DNA from: a virus
Length of the DNA: 64,000 nucleotides
Direction: 5' to 3' (one strand)
IMG/VR virus record: IMGVR_UViG_3300023296_000874
Location: 157,594-221,593 of that record
The notes beneath the pieces were generated by a model. It was not told the origin of the DNA. It did not search any database and was given only the letters and a program-made list of their open reading frames with translations. Position numbers and translations under genes: made by a program. Of this stretch, positions 39,954 to 49,500 are shown one piece after another (the stretch's first letter is position 1; each line of letters opens with the position of its first letter).

Positions 39954-40276
39954 TGGAAATCACCTGTACCGCTGAGATCACCATCACTTCTGACGCGACG
40001 CACCTCAAAGCTCATGAGGCTTGGGACACCCTCCTGAATGTGTGGGTCATGTTGTGCGGCGAGGGACACGAGCCTACCGAGGTCATCATGCCCGTCACAG
40101 TGTTTGAGCTACTCAAACACTGTCCGACAGCCTTCGAGGCTGGGTGTGTTGGAGACTCCCTGTGGGGAGTGGATATCACCTTTGATTACCAAGGAACTGA
40201 CACCCTCATTTACGTTTGCACGGATCCTGTCACCGGCACCATGCTCACGGATGCGACCTTCGCTGTAGGAGTGTAG
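39953..40276 (+). CDS. Unknown small protein, 107 aa
   Basis: TGATG overlap with the preceding gene, so coupled. Begins MEITCTAEITITSDATHLKA; alternating strands and one helix with several Cys (C5, C35, C57, C65, C89 approximately). Acidic. Function unknown. Confidence 0.65.
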   Translation: MEITCTAEITITSDATHLKAHEAWDTLLNVWVMLCGEGHEPTEVIMPVTVFELLKHCPTAFEAGCVGDSLWGVDITFDYQGTDTLIYVCTDPVTGTMLTDATFAVGV

Positions 40277-40297
40277 CTCGTACCGTTTTGTTGCTCG

Positions 40298-40320
40298 CCG
40301 CGCTGGGAATGCCAGCGCGG
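40298..40320 (+). terminator. 9-bp hairpin
   Basis: CCGCGCTGG (40298-40306) pairs perfectly with CCAGCGCGG (40312-40320), loop of 5, 22 nt after the previous stop. Confidence 0.6.
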
Positions 40321-40346
40321 CCATAATCGGAGCAGGAGGTGTCCTA

Positions 40347-40913
40347 ATGAATAGGCCCGAGCTGCTACCAATTCCAGAGAACCTGTCCATCATCGTCGTA
40401 CCTGAGGAGGCAGAACCCGTCATCAAGGGTCTGTACCTTGCGCGCGTGGTGGTGCGCCTCTCTCGAACCCAGGCCCTGTCGCACCTTCGCTGGGACCGCG
40501 TCCATGTGCGCCTCAAGACCGAAGAGACGGAAGGTCGGAAGCTCGGTTGGGCAGTCGACAATGCAGACGGCGACAAGGACGGAGTGAAGCTACCAGGTGA
40601 GAAGTTGGTGGTGATTGCCAACCGCCCGCGTGCAACCAAGGCCAGCGTCTTCGGGACCACGATCCACGAGTTCGGACATCTCATCTCTAATGGGCACGGC
40701 AAGAAGCACGTCGACGCCTGCCTGACTATTGCGTGGCAGGCTGGCATCCTGACGAGCGAGGAGTACGAGCATGGCTTGGACACCATCACCGACTCTCAGG
40801 TTGGGGACGGGTACATCCAGCGCATTGCCCGTGACACCGGGCTGCTCGACCTACTGTCTACGCCACCCGGTGAGAAGCCTGACGCTCCCTACGTTGTGGA
40901 CAACCGCCCGTAG
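40347..40913 (+). CDS. Zincin metallopeptidase-like protein
   Basis: 188 residues, ATG behind GGAGG. TTIHEFGHLISNGHGKKH (residues 105-121) contains HExxH with H107, E108, H111 and candidate third ligands H117 or H121. No signal peptide. The N-terminal 100 residues are unassigned. Possibly processes a virion or host protein; the gene converges on the structural arm starting at 40916. Confidence 0.75.
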   Translation: MNRPELLPIPENLSIIVVPEEAEPVIKGLYLARVVVRLSRTQALSHLRWDRVHVRLKTEETEGRKLGWAVDNADGDKDGVKLPGEKLVVIANRPRATKASVFGTTIHEFGHLISNGHGKKHVDACLTIAWQAGILTSEEYEHGLDTITDSQVGDGYIQRIARDTGLLDLLSTPPGEKPDAPYVVDNRP

Positions 40914-40915
40914 GA

Positions 40916-41800
40916 TCAGAACCGCGTGAAGTTCCGGACGCTCGATGTGCCGGAGCCCAGGTGGGGGCCAAAGGCGCTCCGCACACCCACTCCGAACCGG
41001 GGCTGCTGGAGCCCGCGCGTGAACTTGATGGTGAGGTGAGCGTTCTCGATCATCTGTTCCAACCTACTTTGTAGGCTTTCCATGAGTCCCTGGTACTTGC
41101 TTGACTTGTCAATACTCAGGCTAACTCCACCAATCGAATAATCGAATTCTTCTCCCACCCAGTTTATTGAGAGTGCCGTGAGAGCGTGTACAGCGGCGGC
41201 TGTGAGCGTGATCGTTGTCCAGTTTCTCGGTAGCGTTCCGATGGTGTATCCGGTCTGAGGCGGGAACAGGTTCACAACATCCAACCCACGTTCAATACTC
41301 TCCAACATTTCGGCATCTTCCCAGATGTAGCCGAACACTCTGGTCTGCTGGGAGAGAGCGTCCTGACTGCTGGGCGGTCGGAAGTGGTAGTTGCGATCTG
41401 GGTTGTTGTCCCGCAGCATCATGCGGAGCGAGTGCATCAGGCCCCACTGGTTCGTCGTGTAGGCAGAGGAGGCGGTAACCTGTGTGCCCTCGGGTACGAC
41501 TCCAAACTCCTGCGCCACTTGATGATCAGGCCCGCCTGCAAACTGCTTGAACGTCCAACGCACGACGTAGTTGCCGTAGGGCGCGAAGTCAGGGATGCGG
41601 AAGTTGGCGTAGTACTCTCCGATCTCAGGGTTCTCAGGAACCCGAGCGGCGGCACCAATCAGAAGCTCTGATCCCGACGTGTTGTCGAAGATGGCGTAGC
41701 TGATGGAGTAGGAATCCTGACGCTGCCCGTCCGAGTTGGTCAGGATGATGCTCAGTTCGTTCCGGCCCGTGGTTTGGCCGGGGCAGAATACAACAGACAC
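40916..41800 (-). CDS. Structural protein with immunoglobulin-like N-terminal domain
   Basis: 294 residues, GTG directly after the upstream stop with AAGGAGG. Residues 1-110 resemble the whole 43230-43622 protein (G-x-Y ... IP ... Y-x-(I/V)RW), so the two share a beta domain. Residues 120-160 contain MMLRDNNPDRNYHFRPPSS, then a helical and a C-terminal section. Probably a connector, neck or fibre-attachment component. Last gene of the right structural arm in this direction. Confidence 0.75.
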   Translation of the reverse strand: MSVVFCPGQTTGRNELSIILTNSDGQRQDSYSISYAIFDNTSGSELLIGAAARVPENPEIGEYYANFRIPDFAPYGNYVVRWTFKQFAGGPDHQVAQEFGVVPEGTQVTASSAYTTNQWGLMHSLRMMLRDNNPDRNYHFRPPSSQDALSQQTRVFGYIWEDAEMLESIERGLDVVNLFPPQTGYTIGTLPRNWTTITLTAAAVHALTALSINWVGEEFDYSIGGVSLSIDKSSKYQGLMESLQSRLEQMIENAHLTIKFTRGLQQPRFGVGVRSAFGPHLGSGTSSVRNFTRF

Positions 41801-41983
41801 TCAGCCCTCCTTCGGTGCCTTGCCGGTGAAGAGCTTCTTGATGGTGGGTAGCGTCTCACCGGGAGCGGGTAGCTCCAAGGGGGCCGCGACGTCATCAGTC
41901 GAAGTCTCACGAGGCTTGTGGTACCGGTTGACGTAGTCGTCGGCCAGCTTGATTGCCAACGAAGCGATGCGATCTGTATCCAT
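41801..41983 (-). CDS. Small late protein with LA-rich N-terminal helix, 60 aa
   Basis: ATG 41983 behind GGAGG, own class L promoter at 42005. The N-terminal helix MDTDRIASLAIKLADDYVNR is a relative of the EIxKLA helix; a Pro-rich linker and KKLFTGKAPKEG follow. No folded domain beyond the helix, so the peptide may be mostly a targeting signal. Confidence 0.7.
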   Translation of the reverse strand: MDTDRIASLAIKLADDYVNRYHKPRETSTDDVAAPLELPAPGETLPTIKKLFTGKAPKEG

Positions 41984-42004
41984 TGTACCTCCGTCTGAGG
42001 GAGC

Positions 42005-42020
42005 TACAAAAGCATCATGA
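42005..42020 (-). promoter_or_regulatory. Class L promoter
   Basis: Minus strand TCATGATGCTTTTGTA, two differences from consensus, 22 nt before ATG 41983; overlaps the 3' end of the CCA-enzyme gene. Confidence 0.65.
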
Positions 42021-43217
42021 AAGCATCTTGCTCACTGCCAGGTCCAGCTTGCGAGCCGAGATGTCCGGCTCTTGCAGGATGAGCCCACGCGCGTACGTCA
42101 CGGGGAGGGATCGGTCCCGCCCTTGGAGGCTGTTCTCGTTGATGTGGCGCATGTTGTCCACCGGGGGCTTCGTGAGCTTCTTGAGGAAGTCCTGTGCGTC
42201 ATCCCTTTGCATCGGCGTGGTCAGCTCCCGCAGGCGCTTCTGCTGGTCACGGTCAAGGAAGGTGATGGGGCTCTTGACGCTCAGGCCCAAGTCCATCAGG
42301 TCGAGCAGTAGCGCAACATCGCGGTCCTTGAGCTGGCGGCTCAGGTACGTGGCGAAGGGGCGCTGCTCCTGAACCATCTCAGCGATCACGTCGAGCAGTC
42401 CGAGCTTCTTCATCAGCTTGAGCGCATCCCGCGCCGTTGCTTCGTTCAGCACGTTCTCAACCAGGATCGTAGCGATTGCCTCCCACGGAGCCCGCTTCAT
42501 GGCGGGTGCGTTGCGCTTGATGCTGGCAGCGAGGTCCTTGGGGATCTTGAAGCCGTACTTCGCAACGAACTTGATGGCGCGGAGCAGTCGTGTGGGGTCG
42601 TCGCTGAAGACGACGTCAGGGTCACGGGGGCAAGCCATCGTGCGGCTCTCCAGGTCGCGGATGCCGCAACCCGTGAGGTCGATCACTTCAGCCTTCTCCG
42701 GTCCGTTCGTCAGGTCCATCAGCCGCCAGAGCAGCGTGTTGAACGTGAACTCGCGGCGGTAGATGTCCTCCTCAACCGTGGCGTCTTCAACCATGTGAGG
42801 CTTGTACCCCTGGCCTCCGGCTCCACCGTAGGATTCCTTTCGGGAGTTGGCGATCTCGATCACCTCCCCCTTCATCTCCACCCCGTCCAGAGTCCACTCA
42901 CCCTTCACCGTGATGATGGCGACGTTGTACTGGTTGGTCGTCAGGTCGGTCTGAGTGGGGATCGCCCGCTCAACTTCCTTGGCGAACCACTCGGAGTTCT
43001 TCTTGCCGCCCAAGGCCACGGAGTCGACTACGACGTCGATGTCCTTGATGGGCATGTCGATCAGGAAGTTCCGCACTGCACCACCGACAACGTACACGTG
43101 TCGGCCTACACCCAGCCGGGTGGACAGGCGGGCAAGGAACTTCATCAATGCGTGAGAACGCTTGACAGCGTTTGCTGTCACGAGCTCTGCGGCGAGTTTG
43201 TCTGCGATGTCTGTCAT
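42015..43217 (-). CDS. CCA-adding/poly(A)-polymerase-type tRNA nucleotidyltransferase
   Basis: 400 residues from ATG 43217, behind GAGGTACACC. VYVVGGAVRNFLIDMPIKDIDVVV holds GG (45-46) and the catalytic DxD (D59, D61); TFNTLLWRLMDL and the segment SDDPTRLLRAIKFVAKYGF match the following conserved motifs of class II CCA enzymes. All catalytic residues are present. It probably repairs tRNA 3' ends. Unusual N-terminus MTDIADKLAAELVTANAV resembles the virion-protein helix, and the gene is in the structural arm, so it could be packaged in the virion. Confidence 0.88.
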   Translation of the reverse strand: MTDIADKLAAELVTANAVKRSHALMKFLARLSTRLGVGRHVYVVGGAVRNFLIDMPIKDIDVVVDSVALGGKKNSEWFAKEVERAIPTQTDLTTNQYNVAIITVKGEWTLDGVEMKGEVIEIANSRKESYGGAGGQGYKPHMVEDATVEEDIYRREFTFNTLLWRLMDLTNGPEKAEVIDLTGCGIRDLESRTMACPRDPDVVFSDDPTRLLRAIKFVAKYGFKIPKDLAASIKRNAPAMKRAPWEAIATILVENVLNEATARDALKLMKKLGLLDVIAEMVQEQRPFATYLSRQLKDRDVALLLDLMDLGLSVKSPITFLDRDQQKRLRELTTPMQRDDAQDFLKKLTKPPVDNMRHINENSLQGRDRSLPVTYARGLILQEPDISARKLDLAVSKMLS

Positions 43218-43229
43218 GGTGTACCTCAC

Positions 43230-43622
43230 CTATGTCACGATAACGATAGGAGTATCAGACAAGTCAGAGAGCAAAGCTGTGCGAACCGCAGTTGTAGGAT
43301 ACTTGACAATCTGGAAGTTGAGGCGTCGCTGGCCCCATGGATCCGTAGCGGAAGCGCGGTAGTCCCACCGGATCTGATAGCATCCAGCGGGCTGTCCTCC
43401 GGGAATCACCCAGTCCACCCAGTACTTCCCAGCCGTGGAGCTTGCCTCGGGTGTCTGCCGGTTCAGCGTGGAGCCGAGAGACGTGAAGGTTCCGTCCCCG
43501 TTGACCAAGTAGATGGAGTACCTGATGGTGTAGGTGGTGACTGGGGTTCCGGTGCGGTCAGTGAAGATCGCACGTAGGTCGCTCTCACCGAGCTCCTGCC
43601 CTTTCTGATATACTACGCCCAT
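43230..43622 (-). CDS. Immunoglobulin-like structural protein, 130 aa
   Basis: ATG behind GGAGTGAG. Beta-sandwich-like sequence (YTIRYSIYLVNGDGTF, AGKYWVDWVIPGGQ, CYQIRWDYR) that matches the N-terminal domain of the 40916-41800 protein. Probably a tail or capsid-surface domain duplicated within the operon. Confidence 0.7.
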   Translation of the reverse strand: MGVVYQKGQELGESDLRAIFTDRTGTPVTTYTIRYSIYLVNGDGTFTSLGSTLNRQTPEASSTAGKYWVDWVIPGGQPAGCYQIRWDYRASATDPWGQRRLNFQIVKYPTTAVRTALLSDLSDTPIVIVT

Positions 43623-43626
43623 TTGC

Positions 43627-44397
43627 TCACTCCGCTGTGTAGGGATCGTTCCAGTCGATGACGCCCTTTTCCATCAGCCCAACGGCCTTGGGGACGTTGC
43701 CTGGGTCGATCACTGGCATGTCGCGGCGGTCAGGAGCCCAGCTCGGAACCGTCTTGGTCACCAGCTTGGCGTTGCCTGAAATCTCCGCAATGCCGTCTTC
43801 CACGCTGCCAAAGGAGCTCTCGAGTACTTCTTTCACGTCGTCCGCGCTCCATGGGAACTCGCCACGGATGCCTGATACGGTCATCTCCAGCAGCATCTTC
43901 CGCACCTTGGTCTCAGTGAAGCTACCGAGGTTGCCCTTGCCGGGCTTGCCGTTCCTGATGTGGAACACTCCCACGGTGAGGAGGTTCAGAACCCTCAGTA
44001 GCTCTGCTCCTTTGAGGGCCGCTCCGTAGCCTCCAACCTTGCCGCTCTTGCCTGACGCCAGGATGGTTGCCGCCCAACGGTGGTGTCCATCCATGATGTG
44101 ACGGTCCTTGGATACGAGCGCACCCAGATCACCGCCTACCTTGCCGGTCTTGAGCATGAACAGGGCCATGCCCACAGCCTTCTCAAGCACCATCGACGTC
44201 TGCGAAGGCTTCAGTGCGGCTGCCGCCCAGGAACCCTTGGACACCTGGATCTTGTCGTCCCTCTTGTCCCCATCTTCCCAGCCGCTCTGGACGAGCAGTT
44301 TGGCGATGGAAGGGTCGATGGAACTCAGCTCGGAGGCATCTTCGTACTGCTGTTCGAAGCCGCGTGCCAAACGGGCGATCTCTTGGGATAGTCTCAT
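43627..44397 (-). CDS. ParB/sulfiredoxin-fold protein with N-terminal EIxRLA helix
   Basis: 256 residues, ATG 44397. Starts MRLSQEIARLARGFEQQ, the recurrent helix. In the middle KDRHIMDGHHRWAATIL matches the G-H-H-R box of ParB-like nucleotide-binding domains. A helical C-terminal half follows. ParB-like domains act in DNA partition or, in polyvalent phage proteins, as nucleotide-processing modules. It lies between two structural genes; virion delivery is possible. Confidence 0.8.
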   Translation of the reverse strand: MRLSQEIARLARGFEQQYEDASELSSIDPSIAKLLVQSGWEDGDKRDDKIQVSKGSWAAAALKPSQTSMVLEKAVGMALFMLKTGKVGGDLGALVSKDRHIMDGHHRWAATILASGKSGKVGGYGAALKGAELLRVLNLLTVGVFHIRNGKPGKGNLGSFTETKVRKMLLEMTVSGIRGEFPWSADDVKEVLESSFGSVEDGIAEISGNAKLVTKTVPSWAPDRRDMPVIDPGNVPKAVGLMEKGVIDWNDPYTAE

Positions 44398-44404
44398 TGA
44401 GCTC

Positions 44405-44968
44405 TCAGTCTACGAAGCTGACACTGATGCCGTCACCCTGTGCCGCCTCAATGTCATCGACGGTGCCCTGAACCGCGCCGAGCGTGTTGGTCAGGTCCGT
44501 CAAGGTGGATTGGATGGCGGTCAGGTCGACAGTGTTGTCGTCGAACCCGTCCGTGAGATCTGATTGTAGTGTGGTGACCTTGGTGTCGACGGCAGCAACG
44601 GCAACCGTGACGTCCGTGTCAGGAACAATGTCAACCTGTTGAGTCCACTGCACGAAGTCCTGGTCGTCAGGGTCTTCGGGGATCACTACCCAGGTGAAAG
44701 TCTCAGCGGTGTCCAACTCGTCGGCGCTGAACAGGACTGCGTAGACGCCGAAGCCTACCTCAGCGAAGTTCTCGCCCGCTTGGGGGTCAGCCGTGTCCGC
44801 CACATTGACGAGTGGTGTCAGCCGTGTGAATGTCAGAGCGCCGTGCTTCTTGTAGAAGACCCTGACCTGAGCTGCGGTGATCAGAGCGATCGGATCGCGT
44901 GTGGTAGCGTCGAGGACTTGTAGCTCAAGCCACGATGCGACGCTCTGTTCGACCTGTACTGTAGCCAT
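44405..44968 (-). CDS. Tail-fibre-like structural protein, 187 aa
   Basis: ATG behind GAGGTATC, own class L promoter at 44998. The first 110 residues are a beta domain (WLELQVLDATTRDPIALITA); residues 125-175 form a coiled-coil/beta stalk (TKVTTLQSDLTDGFDDNTVD) like trimeric fibre shafts. Likely a fibre or collar component. Confidence 0.7.
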   Translation of the reverse strand: MATVQVEQSVASWLELQVLDATTRDPIALITAAQVRVFYKKHGALTFTRLTPLVNVADTADPQAGENFAEVGFGVYAVLFSADELDTAETFTWVVIPEDPDDQDFVQWTQQVDIVPDTDVTVAVAAVDTKVTTLQSDLTDGFDDNTVDLTAIQSTLTDLTNTLGAVQGTVDDIEAAQGDGISVSFVD

Positions 44969-44997
44969 GTAGATACCTCACTCGTTGAGTCCACGGC

Positions 44998-45013
44998 TAC
45001 AAAAGGATTAGGG
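44998..45013 (-). promoter_or_regulatory. Class L promoter
   Basis: Minus strand CCCTAATCCTTTTGTA, two differences from consensus, abutting the stop of the upstream gene and 30 nt before ATG 44968. Confidence 0.65.
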
Positions 45014-45346
45014 CTACCTGTCCTTCTTGCCCTTGCCCTTGCCTTTACCGCCGTCGCCTTTGTCCTTGCCCGGTCGCGGCGTCTCAACCGGAGCGGGTGC
45101 CCAGCTCTTAGCCTCAATCGCGTCTGCGATTGTCGTAGCCCGAGCAGCGTGGTGCGCAGTCATTGGATCTGCACTCATTGTTAGAGCTCGTCCCCGAAGG
45201 TGTGCAACTGCCTCACCCTCGGTTCGTAGTGTCCCGTCTTCTGACCTTTTGGCCTCTACACACAGCGACGCCATCAAGTCGTCACCGTATGATTCGGCCT
45301 TGTTTCGAGCGTCTGAAATCCAGTCAACAAAGTCAGACACAACCAT
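45014..45346 (-). CDS. Small protein with Lys/Gly tail, 110 aa
   Basis: The ATG shares its A with the previous stop (TGATG). Helical first two thirds (MVVSDFVDWISDARNKAESY), then a basic low-complexity end of the form PGKDKGDGGKGKGKGKKDR. Follows the first fibre gene; possibly a fibre chaperone or DNA-binding tail. Unknown. Confidence 0.65.
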   Translation of the reverse strand: MVVSDFVDWISDARNKAESYGDDLMASLCVEAKRSEDGTLRTEGEAVAHLRGRALTMSADPMTAHHAARATTIADAIEAKSWAPAPVETPRPGKDKGDGGKGKGKGKKDR

Positions 45347-46542
45347 CAACCCGCCTTCACGAGGCTAAACCATGAGCCCGTGTCCATTTTGCTATCAGAT
45401 ACACCCTGCGTCTGCTGCGACCACTTGAGTGAGAATCTACCCGGCGTTGTCACCTGGATGAACCCTTGGAAGTGAATGGAGTTGAAGCTGCTCTCGCCCG
45501 TTGTGCTCGGCGTCTGGACGGTGCCGAGGTTGATGAACGCTCCCTGCTGCGAGTCCAAGTCCATCGTATAGTTCCCCGTGGCAACACCTCCGTCGTCCAC
45601 AAGCCACTGCACCTTCTGGTCTGCCGCAGCGAGCCCTGCTCGAATCAGCCGGGCCTGGAAGATGTACGTCCCGTTCTCGACGTCATCCACAAACAGGTGA
45701 GGGTCAATCGCTGGGGTGTTGGTGTTGTTCCGTACCGTCTGCGAGGGCTTGATGGCATAGAACGCATCACTTCCGCCGCCGCCACCCAGATTGCCGAGCT
45801 TCACCTTCATCTTGGCGTTACCATTCGCCGAGTCCTCAACGATGACGAGGTCGTCATGGTCGGGCGCAACCTTCTCGGAGAGCTGGTTGATTTCACCGCT
45901 GATTGTGCGGTGAATAGCGGTACCATCACCGCCAGCGGGGATCCAACCAGCATCCAGCTCGTTACCGCCGCCACCGGACCGAGGGATGGAGTTGGTCGCG
46001 GGTACGTTGGTCGCTATGGAGTCTGAGCCGTTGTACTGATGAGAGGCTTCGTGTCCGTGTGGGTTCCGATCGTCGGTGAAGCGGGCGTCACCCGTATCAA
46101 CCAACGTGGCATCACTCACCTTCGCGTTGAGATTCGCAAGCGTGTCCGCAGTGTGGCTTCCGAGGGTGTGTGCCGTAGGTGTCCGAGCGTCAGAGAACCG
46201 AGAGTCCGTCGTGTCTACCAACGTGGCATCACTCACCAGCGTGTTCAGATTCGCCAAGGTGTCAGCGGAGTGACGCGCCCCGGCAAAGACGTGGGAAACC
46301 GCACCACGGTCGTTGGTGTTCCGAGAGTCGCTGTCGGTGACGTACTTGTTGCCACCTGCCGGATTGCCGTCAGTGCCCGCCAGTGCAGCCTTCTCATCTG
46401 ACGTCGGAGCGAGTGCGGCGATGTCAGCACCGCCAACGTCGATAGTTGCGGCAGTCATCTTCTTGACCGTGATGTCGTCGGCGGCTCCATCGACCATTGC
46501 CCACACACCGGCAACCAGCTTCAGGATTTTTACTTCAGCCAT
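45346..46542 (-). CDS. Tail fibre protein, 398 aa
   Basis: Begins MAEVKILKLVAGVWAMVDGA, the same type of opening as the large fibre (MSQIRLLQLEDGTWILQD). Two copies of HSADTLANLNxxVSDATLVDTxDxRFxDxRxP are seen at about 90-155, then a beta C-terminal domain of about 130 residues. The repeats are shared with the 46555-49977 protein. Presumed distal fibre for host recognition. ATG with GGAGC. Confidence 0.8.
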   Translation of the reverse strand: MAEVKILKLVAGVWAMVDGAADDITVKKMTAATIDVGGADIAALAPTSDEKAALAGTDGNPAGGNKYVTDSDSRNTNDRGAVSHVFAGARHSADTLANLNTLVSDATLVDTTDSRFSDARTPTAHTLGSHTADTLANLNAKVSDATLVDTGDARFTDDRNPHGHEASHQYNGSDSIATNVPATNSIPRSGGGGNELDAGWIPAGGDGTAIHRTISGEINQLSEKVAPDHDDLVIVEDSANGNAKMKVKLGNLGGGGGSDAFYAIKPSQTVRNNTNTPAIDPHLFVDDVENGTYIFQARLIRAGLAAADQKVQWLVDDGGVATGNYTMDLDSQQGAFINLGTVQTPSTTGESSFNSIHFQGFIQVTTPGRFSLKWSQQTQGVSDSKMDTGSWFSLVKAG

Positions 46543-46554
46543 GATGGGCTCCTA

Positions 46555-49500
46555 TCAATCGTAGAACGTTGCATCGCCTTCAAGGTCGACGATGTAGATG
46601 CTGCCCGCAAAGGTGTCCGCTCCGTCCCCTCCGAGCCTGCGCAGAGCGAAGATCACCGTATCACCGGGGAGGTAGGAGCTGACATTGAGTTCTACGGATG
46701 TTTCCTGGATGGAGCTTACAGTCCCACTCACCGCCGCTGCGGGTACAGAGAGGATTTCTTCCGTCTGTCCGCCATTGAGAAGGGTTCCGATAGTAATCCT
46801 ACCGAACCTGAAGTCAAAGCGAATGTCTCCGACACCCGCGTCAACCTGAGCCCACCGCCACCGAACATAGAGCGGGCGTGATGTGTCAGTTGCACTCGGG
46901 ATGCGGAACTTCAGCCCGAATCCGTCGGTGACGGAGTTTTCGAACTTGTTCTTCTTGACGGCGAGGTTGATCACTTCGCCGTAGTCGATGTTTTGGTTCT
47001 TTCCGGCAGCGCCAGAAAGGTCAGTGGCGAGGGCCAGGGCGATCCCGTCAATCGATAGGATCCTTTCAGAACCCCCGAATCGGTTGGTGCCGGAGTCTTT
47101 CTCCTCAATGTAGGAGTGCCCACCCTTGATACGTTCGATGGTAGGTGCCGTGGTGATGGCACCCTTGTTCCTGAACCTGATGTAGTACAGATCGTCGCCG
47201 TCAGACGGTGGATCGTTTGCTGTCCAGTTGGCCCATGCGTCGCCGGAGATGTTCAGCCGAAGGTTCTCGTCACCGGCAGCTCGTTCGAACAGTTTCTGAG
47301 CGAACTGTTTCCCTGGGTCAGATGTAGCAGCCATGCAGTGAATGAACTCCCACTCGGCTCCTGTCCACACTTCAACGTCGAGCGCTCCGTCCAGCGCTCC
47401 TACGATCTCGGTGTCGAACATACAAGGCTTGTACGGGAATCCGACGTAGAGCCCATCATCCGCATCCTTGTTCCAGGTGGCTGTGCTGCCTGCCTGAGAG
47501 CTAAGGGCGGCAGTCACCTCGGTGAACTGCGTCAAGGAGTCATCGTAGCCCCATGCCCGCATTCCAAGCACGCTCGAGTCTCCAGTACCCACCGACAGTG
47601 AGGAGGGGAATTGAATCGTGCCTGCATCTACGGCACCGATGAACTTGATGCCGGGGTTGTCACCTCCCGAACCCTGGTCGATGAAGCTGACAAGCAGCAG
47701 ATCAGGGTTCCATGTAGATGGGAACTTGCTCAGTGCCTTCTCAAAGGCGCAAGCATCCATCACGAGGCGGGATCCTGATCCGGTCAGAGCATCATCTACC
47801 AAGAAGTCCAAGGCTGAACCATGGAAGGAGGCATTGCTGATGTCCAAGTCGACCGCATTTCCGCTGATGTGGAGCCCGTTGGTGCAGGGCGAGGAGGTGT
47901 GGGGAATTGTGATGTTCTGTGCAGTGAGTTCGCCACCACTCACGTTGACTGCGTCCGTGCATGAGTAGAGCGCCGAGTTCTGAAACTGCAGGTTCTGGAG
48001 TCGGAGGATGCCGCCTGAGACGTCAATGAAGGAGTCACACACGCCCACGTTCGCAATCCAGTCCAATCCAATGCACACGCCTCCCGTGCATTCGAAGAAG
48101 TTGCCGCTTGTGGTCCCGCCATTGTGGTAGAGCCCCTGAATGGCGGCAAGGATGCCGGATCCAGCGCCACGCACCAAAGGTCCCGTGTGTCCCGCACCAC
48201 CGCCCTGCACAATGCAGTTGAACATAACTGCCAGATTGCCGCCTGGCAGTCCGCTGCAATCGATGGCCGGGTTCGTACCCGAACTCGGGCCAACTACGGT
48301 GAGCTCGCGAAGGGTTCCTGTCTTGTTGAGGATCACACGAGAGCTTGTAGTATCGGCACCCGCGATGATGACGTTCTGTCCGTTCGGGGTGCCGGTCACA
48401 CGTACCGAAGATTCCACGGCGGTAAAGTCCAAGCTCTCTGCATAGGTTCCGGGGTACACGAGTACGGTCTGCCCCGCTACGGCGGCGTCCATAGCCGTCT
48501 GGATACTGGTGTAGTCTGCTCCCGTGGCACCTACTGTGACGACGCCCACCGGAGATACGAGCATGTTGGCGAGCTTGACGCGCTTCTTGGCGAAGCTGGC
48601 GGCTGAGTCCTCAATGAGGAGGAAGTCATCGCTGACCGGGTTCGTCTTCTCCGTAACGCCGCTGATCTCGCCGGTCTGGTCGGTGTGGAAAGCCGTACCG
48701 TCCGCACCGTCATCTACGGTCGGGTTGGGGTAGGATCCTCCGAGATCGCCGCCAGCCGTCCCCGAAGGTGCTCGAGAGTCTGATAGTCTGGAGTCACCTG
48801 TGTCAATCAAGGTGGCGTCACTGATCTTCGAGTTCAGGTTCGCCAGGGAGTCTGCATTGTGAGATGCACCGCCCAGGTCGTGAGCGGTAGGCGCTACACC
48901 GGGCAGGTTCCCGATTTGAATCTTCTTCTTGATCTTCGCGGCTGCGGAGTCTTCGATGATCAGGTAGTCACCGCTGACGGGTGTTGCCTTCTCTGGAACC
49001 GTGTCCAGCTCAGCCGCTACGTTCCGGTGAATGGCTGAGCCATCCGCACCGTCGTTCACCGTTGGGCTTGGGTAGCTACCGCCGAGGTCTCCACTCGCTG
49101 AACCGTTGGGGGGCCTGGAGTCGGTGAAGCGTGCATCACCCTCGTCAACGAGCGTGGCGTCATCGATCTTCGTGTTGAGCTGAGAGAGCGTAGTGGTGCC
49201 GTGTGTTGACCCACCCAGATCGTGCGTCAGCGCCTTCCTATCATCCGAAAGCCTGGCATCTGTAGTGTCGATGAGCGTTGCATCGCTCACCTTCGAGTTC
49301 AGGTTGGCGAGCGTATCCGCAAGGTGGTCTCCACCGCCCAGGAGGTGATTCGCTCCGACCTCGCCACCCACGGCAGAGAAGGACATGTTGGAGTTGGTAC
49401 CGGATGCAACTTCGAAGTTGCCCGCTGCGGCGCTTCTCAAGGCTGACACGCGCGTCTTGTAGACGGTGCCCACGGCACCAAGGCCGTGAGCTGAAGTGCG

